64,000 bases of DNA from Brevundimonas sp. G8 (GCF_902506205.1 NZ_LR732816.1:2055604-2119603); one strand, 5' to 3'; numbered from the stretch's first letter, positions 39,622-50,299 are shown. Made by a program: numbers and translations. Notes: generated by a model not told the origin, from the sequence alone.

Positions 39622-41361
39622 ATGACGCAAGATTCTACCTCACAGCCCAGAAAGCCCAACGCGCGTAGCGCGGCGGTGACGGCTGGCCCGAACCGGGCCG
39701 CAGCCCGTTCGTATCTGCGCGCCGCCGGCATGCAGGACGCCGACTTCGACAAGCCGATGATCGGCATCGTGAATACGTGGTCGACGGTCACGCCGTGCAA
39801 CATGCACCTGGATCGCCTTGCCAAGGACGTGCGCGCCGGCATCATCGCGGCGGGCGGCTATCCGGTCGATTTCAACACCATCGTCGTCACCGACGGCATC
39901 TCGATGGGCACGGCGGGCATGAAGGCCTCGTTGATCAGCCGCGAGGTCGTGGCCGACAGCATCGAACTGGCCATCGAGGGTCATCAGCTGGACGGCGTGG
40001 TCTGCATCGTCGGCTGCGACAAGACGATCCCGGCGGCGGCCATGGCCCTAGCGCGAATGGATATTCCCGGCCTGGTCTATTACGGCGGCACCATCATGCC
40101 CGGCGTGATCGGCACGAAGGAAGTCTCGGTCCAGGAGGTGTTCGAGGCCATCGGCGCTCACTCGGCCGGCGCCTTGGACGACGCCGGTCTGAAGGCGGTT
40201 GAGCAAGCCGTCTGCCCTGGCGCCGGCGCCTGCGGCGGTCAGTTCACCGCCAACACCATGGCCATGGCCCTGTCGGTCATGGGCATCTCGCCCATGGGCG
40301 CCAACGATGTGCCCGCTGTCGATCCGAACAAGGCGGCCGAAGGCGAACGCTGCGGCCGGATCATCGTCGAGCGCGTCTTTTCCGGCGACACGGCCCGCAA
40401 ATACATCACTCGCGCCAGCCTGAAGAACGCCGCCGTCGCGGTCTCGGCCTCGGGCGGTTCGACCAATGCGGTCATGCACTTGACGGCCATCGCGGCGGAA
40501 GCCGGCGTCGATTTCGGCGTCGAGGACTGCCACCAGGCCTGCGTCGAGGCGCCGGTCATCTGCGACCTGAAGCCAGGCGGCCGGTTCCTGGCCTCGCATC
40601 TGTTCGCCGCAGGCGGCACCCGTCTGGTCACCCAGCGGATGGCCGAGGCCGGCAAGATCGTGAACACCCCGACCGTCACCGGCCGCAGCCTGTTCGCCGA
40701 GGCGGCCGAAGCCGAGGAGACGCAGGGCCAGGTGGTCGTCACCAGCTTCGACGCCCCCGTCATGGCGCGCGGCAGCTACGCCGTCATCTACGGCGATGTC
40801 GCCCCAGAAGGCGCGGTCATCAAGCTGACGGGCCACAAGGTCGATAAGTTCGAAGGTCCGGCCTGCGTCTTCGATAGCGAGGAAGACGCCTTCCATGCCG
40901 TTCAGGACGGTTCGGTCGGCGAGGGCGATGTCATCATCATACGCTACGAAGGGCCCAAGGGCGGTCCGGGCATGCGCGAGATGCTGCAGGTCACCGCCGC
41001 CCTGAAGGGGCGCAAGATCGACAATGTCGCCCTGCTGACCGACGGCCGTTTCTCGGGCGCCAGCTACGGCTTCGTCGCCGGACACGTTTCGCCGGAAGCC
41101 GCCGTCGGCGGCCCGATCGCTCTCATTCGCGATGGTGACCGCATCACCATCGACGTCACCAACCGCCGGATAGACGTCAATGTCGATCTGGCGACGCGCC
41201 GGGCGGGCTTTACGCCCCACGTAGTCCGCCCGGCGCGAGGTGTCTTCGCCAAATACCGCGCCTCTGTTTCCTCTGCGGCCCAGGGCGCCGTCACCATCCC
41301 CAATCCGCCGCCGGCCCAAGTTCCGGCAAGTCACAAGACAACCGCTGCTCAGGAAGCCTGA
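39622..41361 (+). CDS. ilvD: Dihydroxyacid dehydratase
   Basis: This iron-sulfur enzyme makes the 2-oxo acid precursors of valine and isoleucine, 579 residues. Cluster cysteines are in TPCNMHL, VGCDKTIPAA and PGAGACGGQFT, and the C-terminal end has GRFSGASYGFVAGHVSPEAA. The start at 39622 (MTQDSTSQPRKPNARSAAVT) has only a weak ribosome-binding site, and a small hairpin (GGTTC-CAAAA-GAACC, 39601-39615) lies just upstream. It is the first enzyme gene of the operon, four bases from ilvC. Confidence 0.95.
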   Translation: MTQDSTSQPRKPNARSAAVTAGPNRAAARSYLRAAGMQDADFDKPMIGIVNTWSTVTPCNMHLDRLAKDVRAGIIAAGGYPVDFNTIVVTDGISMGTAGMKASLISREVVADSIELAIEGHQLDGVVCIVGCDKTIPAAAMALARMDIPGLVYYGGTIMPGVIGTKEVSVQEVFEAIGAHSAGALDDAGLKAVEQAVCPGAGACGGQFTANTMAMALSVMGISPMGANDVPAVDPNKAAEGERCGRIIVERVFSGDTARKYITRASLKNAAVAVSASGGSTNAVMHLTAIAAEAGVDFGVEDCHQACVEAPVICDLKPGGRFLASHLFAAGGTRLVTQRMAEAGKIVNTPTVTGRSLFAEAAEAEETQGQVVVTSFDAPVMARGSYAVIYGDVAPEGAVIKLTGHKVDKFEGPACVFDSEEDAFHAVQDGSVGEGDVIIIRYEGPKGGPGMREMLQVTAALKGRKIDNVALLTDGRFSGASYGFVAGHVSPEAAVGGPIALIRDGDRITIDVTNRRIDVNVDLATRRAGFTPHVVRPARGVFAKYRASVSSAAQGAVTIPNPPPAQVPASHKTTAAQEA

Positions 41362-41364
41362 CCC

Positions 41365-42378
41365 ATGGCCATCACCATCTACACCAACGACGACATCCGC
41401 CCCGGCGCCATCGCCGGCCAGCGCATCGCCATCATCGGCTATGGCTCGCAAGGCCGCGCCCACGCCCAGAACCTGAAGGACAGCGGCCATGACGTGGTCG
41501 CCGGCGTGCGTCACGGCGGCACGGGCTGGAAACACGCCACCGAAGACGGCGTCGCGACCGCCGAGCCGGCCGAGGCCGTCAAGGGTGCCGACATCATCGC
41601 CATCCTGACCCCGGACATGGTCCAGGGCGAGGTCTATCGCGACATCATCGAGCCGAACGCCAAGGAGGGCTCGGCCCTGCTGTTCGCCCACGGTTTCTCG
41701 ATCATCTACGAGCGCATCACGCCGCGCGCCGACATGGACGTGATCCTGGTCGCGCCGAAGGGGCCGGGCGATCTGGTTCGTCGCGAGTTCCAGCGTGGGC
41801 GCGGCGTGCCCAGCCTGTTCGCCATCGAGAAGGACGTCACTGGCAAGGCCCGCGACCGGGCCATGGGTTATGCCAAGGGTAATGGCGGCGCGACTGGCGG
41901 TCTGCTGGAAACCACCTTCCGCGAAGAGACCGAGACCGATCTGTTCGGCGAGCAGGCCGTTCTGTGCGGCGGCGCCAAGGAACTGGTCATCCAGGGCTTC
42001 AACACCCTGGTCGAGGCCGGCTACCAGCCGGAGATCGCCTATTTCGAATGCCTGCACGAGCTGAAGCTGATCGTGGACCTGTTCTACGAAGGCGGCATCT
42101 CGAAGATGCATCACTTCATCTCGGAGACGGCCAAATATGGCGCCGTCGCCAGCGGCCCGCGCGTGGTCAACGAAGAGACCAAGGCCCGCATGAAGACCAT
42201 CCTGGACGAGATCCAGGACGGCACCTTCGCGCGCAACTGGATCGCCGAGAACGAAGCCGGCAAGCCGCAGTACGAAGCCTGGCTGAAGGCGGACCGCGAA
42301 AGCCAGATCGAACAGGTCGGCGCCCGCCTGCGCGAACGCATGGCCTGGCTGAACACGCCCAAGTCCGAAGCGGCCTGA
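41365..42378 (+). CDS. ilvC: Ketol-acid reductoisomerase (NADP+)
   Basis: This enzyme rearranges and reduces acetolactate or acetohydroxybutyrate in valine and isoleucine synthesis. Its 337 residues make it the short class I form. The Rossmann motif is [14 protein letters not shown], the magnesium-binding acids lie in the region around [10 protein letters not shown] and [12 protein letters not shown], and [15 protein letters not shown] is conserved. It sits three bases after the ilvD stop and 19 bases before ilvB. Confidence 0.96.
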   Translation: MAITIYTNDDIRPGAIAGQRIAIIGYGSQGRAHAQNLKDSGHDVVAGVRHGGTGWKHATEDGVATAEPAEAVKGADIIAILTPDMVQGEVYRDIIEPNAKEGSALLFAHGFSIIYERITPRADMDVILVAPKGPGDLVRREFQRGRGVPSLFAIEKDVTGKARDRAMGYAKGNGGATGGLLETTFREETETDLFGEQAVLCGGAKELVIQGFNTLVEAGYQPEIAYFECLHELKLIVDLFYEGGISKMHHFISETAKYGAVASGPRVVNEETKARMKTILDEIQDGTFARNWIAENEAGKPQYEAWLKADRESQIEQVGARLRERMAWLNTPKSEAA

Positions 42379-42397
42379 GCCCAGCACTAAAGACCGG

Positions 42398-44110
42398 ATG
42401 CCCCTGATGACCGCCGCCGCCTTCAAAACCTCAGCCGAGGCCGCTCCCCAGTCGGGCGCGCGCCTGCTGGTCTCCACCCTGGAGCGGCTGGGCGTGGAGG
42501 TGGTGTTCGGTTATCCGGGCGGCGCCATCATGCCGGTCTATGACGCCCTGGCCGGATCCAAGCTGAAGCATATCCTGGTCCGTCACGAACAAGGCGCGGC
42601 CTTCTCCGCCGACGCCTATGCCAGAAAGAGCGGCCGGGTCGGAGTGTGTATCGCCACCTCGGGTCCGGGCGCCACCAACCTGGTTACCGGCATCGCCAAT
42701 GCGATGATGGATTCGGTGCCGATGGTCTGCATCACCGGCAATGTCGCCCAGGGCCTGATGGGCACCGACGCCTTCCAGGAGATCGATATCCTGGGCGTCA
42801 CCCTGCCGATCGTGAAACACTCGATCCTGGTCCGTTCGGCCGCCGAGGTTCCGGCCGCGATCGAGGAAGCTTTTTATATCGCCCGATCGGGTCGCCCTGG
42901 CCCGGTTCTGGTCGACCTGCCCAAGGACGTGCAGTTCGCCACGACCAACGACGACTATGGCTTTTCCATTCCCAACGAGACGCCGCGCGTCGATCACGAC
43001 GCCATCGCCGCCGCCGAGGCCGCGATCCGCGCCGCCAGGAAGCCGCTGGTCTATATCGGCGGGGGCGTGAAGATCGGCGGCGCGACCGAGGCCCTGCGCG
43101 CCTTCGTCGCCGCGACCGGCATCCCCCAGGTTTCGACCCTGAACGCCCTGGGCACCATCCCGACAGATGCGCCGGGCATGCTGGGCATGCTGGGCATGCA
43201 CGGCACGCGAGCCGCCAACCATGCGGTGCAGGACAGCGATCTGCTGATCGTTGTCGGCGCCCGGTTCGACGACCGCGCAACGGGCAAGCTGGCCGAGTTC
43301 GCGCCGAACGCCCGCATCGTTCATTTCGACATCGACGCCTCGGAAGTCGGCAAGCTGCGCGCGGCCAATGTCGCCGTCGTCGGCGAACTGCCTGAAGGGG
43401 TCGAGGCCCTGACGCAGCGGATGCGCGCGGGCGCGGCGCTGGACATTCAGGCCTGGGCCGACGACTGCGCCCGCGCGGCCGAGGCCGGCGCGCACCGCTA
43501 TGATGCACCGGGCGAGGGTGTCTATGCCCCGGCCCTGCTGAAGGAAATCTCGGAAGCGGCCGGCGATGATTTCGTCGCCGCCTGCGACGTGGGCCAGCAT
43601 CAGATGTGGGCGGCCATGCATTGTCGCTTCGCCCGCCCGGAAGCCCACATCACGTCGGGCGGCCTGGGGGCCATGGGCTTTGGCCTGCCCGCCGGCATCG
43701 GCGCCAAGCTGGCCGATCCGTCCGCGACGGTCGTGACCATCGCCGGCGACGGCGGCTTCATGATGAACATCCAGGAGTTGGCGACGCTGAAGCGTTACGG
43801 CATCCCGCTGAAGGTCGTGTTGATCGACAACTCCTCGCTGGGCCTAGTGCGCCAGTGGCAGGAGCTGTTCTTCGCCGAGAACTATTCCGAGATCGACCTG
43901 TCCGACAACCCGGACTTCGTGAAGGTCGCCGAAGCCTTCGGCATCGAGGCCTTCCGTATCGATCGCCGCGATCAGGTGTCCGATGGCATCCAGCGCCTGC
44001 TGGCCGCCGACGGTCCCTGCCTGGCCCATGTGGTCATCGATCCCCGAGACAATGTCTGGCCGCTGGTTCCGCCGGGCAAGAGCAATGCTGAAATGATGGA
44101 GGGCTCCTGA
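42398..44110 (+). CDS. ilvB: Acetolactate synthase large (catalytic) subunit
   Basis: This thiamine-diphosphate enzyme makes acetolactate or acetohydroxybutyrate from pyruvate, 570 residues. The Glu of the cofactor is in LVRHEQGAAFSADAYA, the FAD-binding middle domain includes IPTDAPGMLGMLGMHG, and the thiamine-diphosphate site is AGDGGFMMNIQELAT. It starts with ATG at 42398 or 42407; the latter would shorten it by three residues. The small regulatory subunit gene starts one base after its stop. Confidence 0.95.
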   Translation: MPLMTAAAFKTSAEAAPQSGARLLVSTLERLGVEVVFGYPGGAIMPVYDALAGSKLKHILVRHEQGAAFSADAYARKSGRVGVCIATSGPGATNLVTGIANAMMDSVPMVCITGNVAQGLMGTDAFQEIDILGVTLPIVKHSILVRSAAEVPAAIEEAFYIARSGRPGPVLVDLPKDVQFATTNDDYGFSIPNETPRVDHDAIAAAEAAIRAARKPLVYIGGGVKIGGATEALRAFVAATGIPQVSTLNALGTIPTDAPGMLGMLGMHGTRAANHAVQDSDLLIVVGARFDDRATGKLAEFAPNARIVHFDIDASEVGKLRAANVAVVGELPEGVEALTQRMRAGAALDIQAWADDCARAAEAGAHRYDAPGEGVYAPALLKEISEAAGDDFVAACDVGQHQMWAAMHCRFARPEAHITSGGLGAMGFGLPAGIGAKLADPSATVVTIAGDGGFMMNIQELATLKRYGIPLKVVLIDNSSLGLVRQWQELFFAENYSEIDLSDNPDFVKVAEAFGIEAFRIDRRDQVSDGIQRLLAADGPCLAHVVIDPRDNVWPLVPPGKSNAEMMEGS

Positions 44111-44111
44111 G

Positions 44112-44363
44112 ATGAGCGACACGATCCACATCCAGATCGACCGTGCGGACGGTTCGCTTCAGCGTCTCATCGGCCTTGTGGAGCGCCGGGGCTTCCACAT
44201 CGACGGCATCAACATGGCCGACGAGGGCGCCTTCCGCCACATCGCCCTGACCGTGCGCGGCCGCGACGCCGGCCGCTGCAAGGACAACTTGGGTCGCCAG
44301 ATCGACCGGCTGTTCGGCGTGCGCCGCATCAGCAACGACATTATTCAATCCGAGGCCGCGTAA
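44112..44363 (+). CDS. ilvM: Acetolactate synthase small subunit, short IlvM-type
   Basis: An 83-residue protein that is only an ACT domain (IHIQIDRADGSLQRLIGLVE, then RRGFHIDGINMADEGAFRHI). Usual IlvH/IlvN subunits are about 90-185 residues, most having a second domain; this length fits E. coli IlvM (AHAS II), which activates the large subunit but gives little feedback inhibition by valine. It overlaps leuA by one base (TAATG), so the subunit ratio and LeuA synthesis are coupled. Confidence 0.85.
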   Translation: MSDTIHIQIDRADGSLQRLIGLVERRGFHIDGINMADEGAFRHIALTVRGRDAGRCKDNLGRQIDRLFGVRRISNDIIQSEAA

Positions 44364-45610
44364 TGACCGCCGAACAAGTACGAGTATCCGGCGTATCCCG
44401 AACGGAGGAGATCGCCGCCGACCCCAACCGCGTCATCGTCTTCGACACAACGATGCGGGACGGGGAACAGGCGCCTGGCTTCTCGATGAGCGCCCAGGCC
44501 AAGCTGAAGATGGCCCAGGTCCTGACAGACCTGGGCGTCGACGTTATCGAGGCCGGTTTCGCCGCCGCCTCGCCGGGTGACGAAGACTGCATCCGCCGCG
44601 TGGCGGGCGAGATCGAGGGGCCGGTCTTCTGCTCCCTGTCACGTTCGAACGAGAAGGACATCGACGCCAGCTTTCGCGCCTTGGCTCCGGCGCCCAAGTC
44701 GCATCGCCGTTGCCATGTCTTCATCGGCACCAGCCCCATCCACCGCACCGCCAAGCTGAAGATGTCCACCAACGAGGTGCTGTCGACGGCGGTGCGCTCG
44801 GTTGAATACGCCCGCAGCCTGTTCGACGACGTCGAGTTCTCGGCCGAGGACGCCTTCCGCACCGAGCCGGAGTTTCTGGCCGATGTGATGGAAGCCGCCG
44901 CCGACGCCGGCGCCCGGACCCTGAACGTGCCAGACACCGTCGGCTATGCGACGCCGCAAGAGGTGCGCGAGCGTTTTGCGGCCCTGTCCGCCCGCATCCA
45001 CAAGCGCCATCCGCACGTGATCTTCTCGGCCCACTGCCACGACGACCTGGGCATGGCGGTCGCCAACTCCCTGGCCGCCATCGAAGGCGGGGCGCGTCAG
45101 GTCGAGGGCGCGATCAACGGCATCGGCGAACGGGCTGGCAACGCCTCGATCGAAGAGGTCATCATGGCCCTGAAGGTCCGCGAGGACCGTTACGGCGTCA
45201 CGACCGGAGCCGACAGCCGCCACCTGGTGCGCGCTTCCAAGATCCTGTGCGAGATCACCGAGACGGTCATCGCCCGCAACAAGTCGGTGGTGGGCATCAA
45301 CGCCTTCGCCCACGAGGCGGGCATCCACCAGCACGGCATGCTGGCCGACAGCCGCACCTATGAGATCATGCGGCCCCAGGACGTGGGCTTCGAAGGCAGC
45401 TGGTTCGTGCTGGGCAAACACTCCGGCCGCCACGCCATCGCCAAGCGCGCCGAGACCATCGGCAGACCCATCGAGGGCGAGCGTCTGGCGGCCGTGGTCG
45501 TCGGTTTCAAACAGCGTGCGGACCAGATCGGCGAGATCAACGATGCGGAGCTGATCGCCATCATCGACCGTGTCGATGGCGTGTCCGAGGTTGTGGCCCA
45601 GTATGCCTGA
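44363..45610 (+). CDS. leuA: 2-isopropylmalate synthase, short form without regulatory domain
   Basis: This enzyme condenses acetyl-CoA with 2-oxoisovalerate, the first step of leucine synthesis. It has the catalytic TIM barrel ([56 protein letters not shown]) and the subdomains following it. It ends at 415 residues ([12 protein letters not shown]), while typical LeuA is over 500 and has a C-terminal leucine-binding regulatory domain. Missing that domain, it should be insensitive to leucine. A homocitrate- or citramalate-type activity is possible, but the leuCDB neighbours favour LeuA. Confidence 0.85.
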   Translation: MTAEQVRVSGVSRTEEIAADPNRVIVFDTTMRDGEQAPGFSMSAQAKLKMAQVLTDLGVDVIEAGFAAASPGDEDCIRRVAGEIEGPVFCSLSRSNEKDIDASFRALAPAPKSHRRCHVFIGTSPIHRTAKLKMSTNEVLSTAVRSVEYARSLFDDVEFSAEDAFRTEPEFLADVMEAAADAGARTLNVPDTVGYATPQEVRERFAALSARIHKRHPHVIFSAHCHDDLGMAVANSLAAIEGGARQVEGAINGIGERAGNASIEEVIMALKVREDRYGVTTGADSRHLVRASKILCEITETVIARNKSVVGINAFAHEAGIHQHGMLADSRTYEIMRPQDVGFEGSWFVLGKHSGRHAIAKRAETIGRPIEGERLAAVVVGFKQRADQIGEINDAELIAIIDRVDGVSEVVAQYA

Positions 45611-47015
45611 TCCCAAAACCCTGTTCGACAAGGTCTGGGACGCCCATGTCGTGCGGACGGAAACGGCCGACACGCCGGGGGTGCTGTATATCGACTTGCA
45701 CCTGGTCCACGAGGTCACCAGCCCCCAGGCCTTCAGCGATATCGAGGCGCGCGGCCTGAAGGTGCGCCGTCCGGACCGGACCTATGCGACCCTGGACCAT
45801 TCGACCCCGACCCTGCCGGCGGGGGTGAACGGCCTGAAACCCTATGTCACCGCCCAGGCCGAGGCCCAGGTGCATACGCTGGAGCGCAACTGCGCCGCCC
45901 ACGGCGTGCCGCTGGCGGGCTGGGACTCCGACGACCGCGGCGTGGTCCATGTGATGGGGCCGGAACTGGGCCTGACCCAGCCGGGCATGACCGTGGTCTG
46001 CGGCGACAGCCATACCGCGACGCATGGGGCTTTCGGCGCTCTAGCCTTCGGCATCGGCACGTCCGAGGTCGGCCATGTGCTGGCGACCCAATGCCTGTTG
46101 CAGCGCAAGGCCAAGGCCATGCGAGTGACGGTGACGGGCGAGCTGCAGCGGGGCGTGTCCGGCAAGGATGTCGCCCTGGCCGTCATCGCCGCCATCGGCT
46201 TCGGCGGCGGCACCGGTTATGTTATCGAATATGCTGGCGACGCGGTGCGTGCGCTGGACATGGAAGGGCGGATGACCCTTTGCAACATGTCCATCGAGGC
46301 TGGCGCCCGCGCGGGCATGATCGCCCCGGACCAGACGACCATCGACTGGCTGCGCGGTCGAAAGCACGTCCCCGTCGACTATGAGGCGGCGACGGCCGAG
46401 TGGCTGAAACTGTCCAGCGATCCGGGTGCGGTGTTCGACAACGAGGTGATGATCGACGGCGCGGCCATCCAGCCGATGGCGACCTGGGGCACGACGCCCG
46501 ACGCCGGCGCACCCATCGGTTCGCCGGTGCCTCAACCCCAGTCGGACAGCGACCGCAAGGCCATCGCCTATATGGGTTTCACGGCGGGCGAGGCGACGAC
46601 CAGCCAGCCGGTGGATGTGGTCTTTATCGGTTCCTGCACCAACGGCCGCCTGCCGGATTTGCGCGTCGCCGCCGAGGTGTTGCGCGGTCGCAAGGTCAAG
46701 CCCGGCCTGCGTATGCTGGTGGTGCCGGGTTCCGAGGCCGTGCGTCGCGACGCGGAGGCCGAAGGCCTGGATCAGGTCTTCATCGCCGCCGGGGCCGAAT
46801 GGCGCATTCCCGGCTGTTCGATGTGCATCGCCATGAACGGCGATTTCGTCTCGCCGGGGCAACTTGCTGTCTCCACTTCGAACCGCAATTTCGAAGGCCG
46901 CCAGGGCAAGGACGCCCGCACCATCCTGGCCAGCCCCGCGACGGCGGCAGCGACGGCGGTGGCCGGCGTGCTGACCGATCCGCGCGTCTATCTGAATGAG
47001 GTCGAGCATGTCTGA
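45603..47015 (+). CDS. leuC: 3-isopropylmalate dehydratase large subunit
   Basis: The aconitase-like iron-sulfur subunit of isopropylmalate isomerase, 470 residues. Substrate and cluster motifs include [31 protein letters not shown] and [13 protein letters not shown] with the cluster cysteines. The start at 45603 ([17 protein letters not shown]) lies inside the leuA end, an eight-base overlap, indicating translational coupling. It works with LeuD. Confidence 0.96.
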   Translation: MPDPKTLFDKVWDAHVVRTETADTPGVLYIDLHLVHEVTSPQAFSDIEARGLKVRRPDRTYATLDHSTPTLPAGVNGLKPYVTAQAEAQVHTLERNCAAHGVPLAGWDSDDRGVVHVMGPELGLTQPGMTVVCGDSHTATHGAFGALAFGIGTSEVGHVLATQCLLQRKAKAMRVTVTGELQRGVSGKDVALAVIAAIGFGGGTGYVIEYAGDAVRALDMEGRMTLCNMSIEAGARAGMIAPDQTTIDWLRGRKHVPVDYEAATAEWLKLSSDPGAVFDNEVMIDGAAIQPMATWGTTPDAGAPIGSPVPQPQSDSDRKAIAYMGFTAGEATTSQPVDVVFIGSCTNGRLPDLRVAAEVLRGRKVKPGLRMLVVPGSEAVRRDAEAEGLDQVFIAAGAEWRIPGCSMCIAMNGDFVSPGQLAVSTSNRNFEGRQGKDARTILASPATAAATAVAGVLTDPRVYLNEVEHV

Positions 47016-47592
47016 GCCCTTCCAGGTTTTGACCTCCAAGACCGTGACCTTGAGCCAGGCCAATATCGACACCGACCAGATCATCCCGGCGCGTTTCCTG
47101 ACCACGACCACGCGCGAGGGGCTGGGCAAGGCCGCCTTCCATGACTGGCGTTATGAAGAAGACGGGTCGGAAAAGCCGGAAGCCATTCTGAACCGGATCG
47201 ACCCCGGCGAGCATCGCATCCTGCTGGCGGGCAAGAATTTCGCCTGCGGTTCGTCGCGGGAACATGCGCCCTGGGCCTTGCTGGATTATGGGTTCAAGGC
47301 GGTGATCTCGACCGAAATCGCTGACATTTTTACATCGAATGCGCTGAAAAACGGCCTGCTGCCCATCGTCGTCAGCCAGGCTGTCTGGGACGATCTGGCG
47401 TCGCAGCCGGACCAGCCGGTCACGATCGACCTCCAGGCCAATCAGATCCAGCGCGGCAATGCTGAACCCGTGTCGTTTGGGGTCGAATCCTTCGCCCGAC
47501 AATGCCTGCTGGACGGGGTGGACACCCTGGGCTGGCTGCAAGCAAACATGCCCGAGATCGAAGCCTACGAGCGATCGAGAGAGACCGTCTGA
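47008..47592 (+). CDS. leuD: 3-isopropylmalate dehydratase small subunit
   Basis: The swivel-domain partner of LeuC, 194 residues. [13 protein letters not shown] and [20 protein letters not shown] are family signatures. It overlaps the leuC stop by eight bases and the leuB start by one (TGATG), so the leuC-leuD-leuB block is tightly coupled. The start at 47008 was chosen over an ATG four codons upstream because it gives the normal N-terminus. Confidence 0.96.
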   Translation: MSEPFQVLTSKTVTLSQANIDTDQIIPARFLTTTTREGLGKAAFHDWRYEEDGSEKPEAILNRIDPGEHRILLAGKNFACGSSREHAPWALLDYGFKAVISTEIADIFTSNALKNGLLPIVVSQAVWDDLASQPDQPVTIDLQANQIQRGNAEPVSFGVESFARQCLLDGVDTLGWLQANMPEIEAYERSRETV

Positions 47593-48698
47593 TGACCAAC
47601 GCCGCCCCCAAGACCTATAATATCGTCCTGCTGCCCGGCGACGGCGTCGGACCCGAGGTGACGCGCGCCGCCCGCGACGTGCTGGCTGTCATCGGCGACT
47701 TCTACAGCCATGATTTCCAGTTCTCCGAACACCTGATCGGCGGCGCGGCCATCGACGAGACCGGTGAGCCTCTGCCTGAGGCCACGCGTGCGGCCTGTGT
47801 CGCCTCCGACGCCGTCCTGCTGGGCGCCGTCGGCGGGCCGAAATGGGATGGCGGCAAGCGTCGGCCGGAAGAGGGCCTGCTGGCGATCCGCAAGGCCATG
47901 GGCCTGTTCGCCAACCTGCGTCCGCTGCAGGTTTCGCCGGTGCTGGCGCACCGTTCGCCGCTGAAGAAGGAGATCGTCGAGGGCGTCGATCTGATCGTCT
48001 TCCGCGAACTGACCGGCGGCGTCTATTTCGGCGAGAAGACCCGCACCGCCGACCGCGCCACCGACCTGTGCGAATACACCGTGCCCGAGATCGAGCGCGT
48101 CACCCGCGCCGCCTTCCAGACTGCGCGCCAGCGTCGGGGCAAGGTGACCTCGGTCGACAAGGCCAACGTCATGGAGACCAGCCGCCTGTGGCGCGAGGTG
48201 GTCACCCGCATCCACGCCGAGGAATTCCCAGAGATCGAGCTGGAGCATGCCCTGGTCGACTCCATGGCCATGCACCTGATCAGGAAGCCGCGCGACTATG
48301 ACGTCATCCTGACCGAGAACATGTTCGGCGACATCCTGTCGGACGAGATCTCGGTGCTGGGCGGCTCCATCGGCCTGCTGCCGTCGGCGTCGCTGGGCGC
48401 GGGCGGGCCGGGCCTGTTCGAGCCGATCCACGGCTCTGCGCCGGACATCGCCGGGCAGGATTTGGCCAATCCGGTCGGGACGATCCTGTCGGCCGCCCTG
48501 CTGCTGCGTCACAGCCTGAAGCTGGAAGACGAGGCCGATTCGATCGAGGCCGCCGTCGCCGCCGTGCTGGCGGCCGGCGCCGTGACGGCCGATCTAGGCG
48601 GCGCACTGGGCACGCGCGCTGCGACCGAGGCTGTCATCGACGCCATTCGCGCCATTCACTGGGCGGCGGCGCATCGGGTGCAGATGCACTGGGCGTGA
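47592..48698 (+). CDS. leuB: 3-isopropylmalate dehydrogenase
   Basis: This enzyme catalyses the oxidative decarboxylation giving 2-oxoisocaproate, the precursor of leucine. Its 368 residues begin [22 protein letters not shown] and [12 protein letters not shown] carry substrate and metal-binding residues, and [19 protein letters not shown] is the NAD-binding loop. It is the last gene of the operon; the final transamination (ilvE) is not encoded here. Confidence 0.96.
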   Translation: MTNAAPKTYNIVLLPGDGVGPEVTRAARDVLAVIGDFYSHDFQFSEHLIGGAAIDETGEPLPEATRAACVASDAVLLGAVGGPKWDGGKRRPEEGLLAIRKAMGLFANLRPLQVSPVLAHRSPLKKEIVEGVDLIVFRELTGGVYFGEKTRTADRATDLCEYTVPEIERVTRAAFQTARQRRGKVTSVDKANVMETSRLWREVVTRIHAEEFPEIELEHALVDSMAMHLIRKPRDYDVILTENMFGDILSDEISVLGGSIGLLPSASLGAGGPGLFEPIHGSAPDIAGQDLANPVGTILSAALLLRHSLKLEDEADSIEAAVAAVLAAGAVTADLGGALGTRAATEAVIDAIRAIHWAAAHRVQMHWA

Positions 48699-48759
48699 TC
48701 GCCTAAACGAACGCTGAAAATCCTGCCGCGAACCTTGGCGATGGCGGCACGTAAAATCC

Positions 48760-48866
48760 TATAATGGGTCATATAATCGAAGGATCGTGCGGCCCTAGTC
48801 TTTTCGCCCATGACCGTTGCAAGAAAGTTGCGCCGTTCACGGTCTAGCCCCTTGCGCATATCGCAA
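48760..48866 (+). promoter_or_regulatory. Putative amtB upstream region
   Basis: Two perfect TATAAT boxes occur at 48760-48765 and 48772-48777, and a palindrome TTGCG-CATAT-CGCAA lies at 48852-48866, 50 bases before amtB. They may be promoter and operator elements, but no good -35 box or nitrogen-regulated sigma-54 site was found. The 217-base gap between leuB and amtB holds no other gene. Confidence 0.3.
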
Positions 48867-48915
48867 ATGCGGTAAAATCTTCGCAACTGCGAGATTGCAT
48901 AGGGGGTACTAGCTC

Positions 48916-50259
48916 ATGTCGCGGACAACGAACCGACTTATGGGGGCCGCAGGGCTCCTCCTTCCAACACTCTGTCTCATGGCCGCAGGGGCGGCCAATG
49001 CACAGGATGCGGCGCCGGCCCTGCTAGGCCATCAGGCCCCGCTTGAGCTGGACAGCGCCGGCGCATCCTGGCTCGGCACCTCGACCGCCCTGGTTCTGCT
49101 GATGACCCTCCCCGGTCTGGCGCTGTTCTACGGCGGCATGGTGCGCAAGAAGAACGTCATCGCCACCATCACCCAGTCCGTCGGCGTGTTCGCCGTGGTG
49201 TCGCTGGTGTGGTTCATCGCCGGCTACAGCCTGGCCTTCGGCGCCAACGGCAATGCAGCGCTTCAGCCCTATATCGGCAGCCTGGACATGCTGTTCCTGA
49301 ACGGCGTGTCGCTGCAAACCGCCAACGCCCTGCTGCCGGGCATTCCGGAGTTCCTGTTCATCTCCTTCCAGATGACCTTCGCCATCATCACGCCTGCGCT
49401 GGTCACCGGCGCCTTCGCCGAGCGGATGAAATATTCGGCGCTGCTGCTGTTCACCGCCCTATGGTCGCTGCTGGTGTATGCGCCCATCTGTCACTGGGTC
49501 TGGGGCGGCGGCTTCCTGGGTTCGGCAGGTGTGCTGGACTTCGCCGGCGGCGCCGTCGTTCACGTCAACTCGGGCGTCGCGGGTCTGGTCTGCGCCATCT
49601 TCCTGGGTCGTCGTAAGGGTTATGGCGTCGAGCCGATCTTGGCGCACAACCCGGTCCTGACCATGATCGGCGCCTCGCTGCTGCTGGTGGGCTGGATCGG
49701 TTTCAACGCCGGCTCGGCAGGCGCCGCCAACGACCTGATGGGCGTGGCGCTGCTGAACACCATCCTGGCCGCCGCCGCCGGCGCCCTGACGTGGAAGCTG
49801 GTCGAGTTCATCGAGAAGAAGAAGGTCTCGCTGGTCGGCATGCTGTCGGGCGTCGTCGCAGGTCTGGTCGCCATCACGCCGGCGGCCGGCTTCGTCGATC
49901 CCAAGGGCGCGGTCATCATCGGCCTGATCGCCGGTCCGGTCTGCTACGCCTCGTCGGTGTGGATCAAGAAGCTGCTGCGTTATGACGACAGCCTGGACGC
50001 CTTCGGCATCCACGGCGCGGGCGGCCTGATCGGCGCCCTGCTGACCGGCGTGTTCGCCACGACCGCGATCAACAGCCTGTCGGAAGGCGCGAATGTCGGG
50101 GCCCAGGCGCTGGGCCTGTTGTGGACCATCGTCTACAGCGCCGTCGGCACCCTGATCATCCTGTTCATCTGCAAGTTCACCACGGGCCTGCGCGTGAGCG
50201 AGGCCGAGGAAGCCGCCGGTCTGGACACCTCGCTTCACGGCGAAGCACTGGAAAACTGA
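48916..50259 (+). CDS. amtB: Ammonium transporter (Amt family)
   Basis: This inner-membrane protein conducts ammonium/ammonia, 447 residues, with an N-terminal signal peptide (cut near ANAQD) and about eleven transmembrane helices. The twin pore histidines are in AVVHVNSGVAG and FGIHGAGGLIG, and LFYGGMVRKKN and PGLALF are conserved near the start. Amt genes usually follow glnK, which encodes the PII protein that blocks the channel; no glnK is present here. A TorF-type putative porin gene lies directly downstream. Confidence 0.95.
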   Translation: MSRTTNRLMGAAGLLLPTLCLMAAGAANAQDAAPALLGHQAPLELDSAGASWLGTSTALVLLMTLPGLALFYGGMVRKKNVIATITQSVGVFAVVSLVWFIAGYSLAFGANGNAALQPYIGSLDMLFLNGVSLQTANALLPGIPEFLFISFQMTFAIITPALVTGAFAERMKYSALLLFTALWSLLVYAPICHWVWGGGFLGSAGVLDFAGGAVVHVNSGVAGLVCAIFLGRRKGYGVEPILAHNPVLTMIGASLLLVGWIGFNAGSAGAANDLMGVALLNTILAAAAGALTWKLVEFIEKKKVSLVGMLSGVVAGLVAITPAAGFVDPKGAVIIGLIAGPVCYASSVWIKKLLRYDDSLDAFGIHGAGGLIGALLTGVFATTAINSLSEGANVGAQALGLLWTIVYSAVGTLIILFICKFTTGLRVSEAEEAAGLDTSLHGEALEN

Positions 50260-50268
50260 TGGGGGATC

Positions 50269-50299
50269 GGGCGCGGCTCCCAATCCGCGCCCCTTCTTT
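50269..50299 (+). terminator. Terminator-like hairpin after amtB
   Basis: A stem of GGGCGCGG and CCGCGCCC around an eight-base loop is followed by a pyrimidine-rich tail (CTTCTTT). It lies ten bases past the amtB stop. The tail is not pure T, so termination may be partial and let some transcripts continue into the next gene. Confidence 0.5.

Noticed and set aside
48860..48890. Sigma-54 promoter before amtB (GG-N10-GC at 48871-48884)
   Set aside because: Only the GG and GC dinucleotides match; the rest of the -24/-12 consensus does not.
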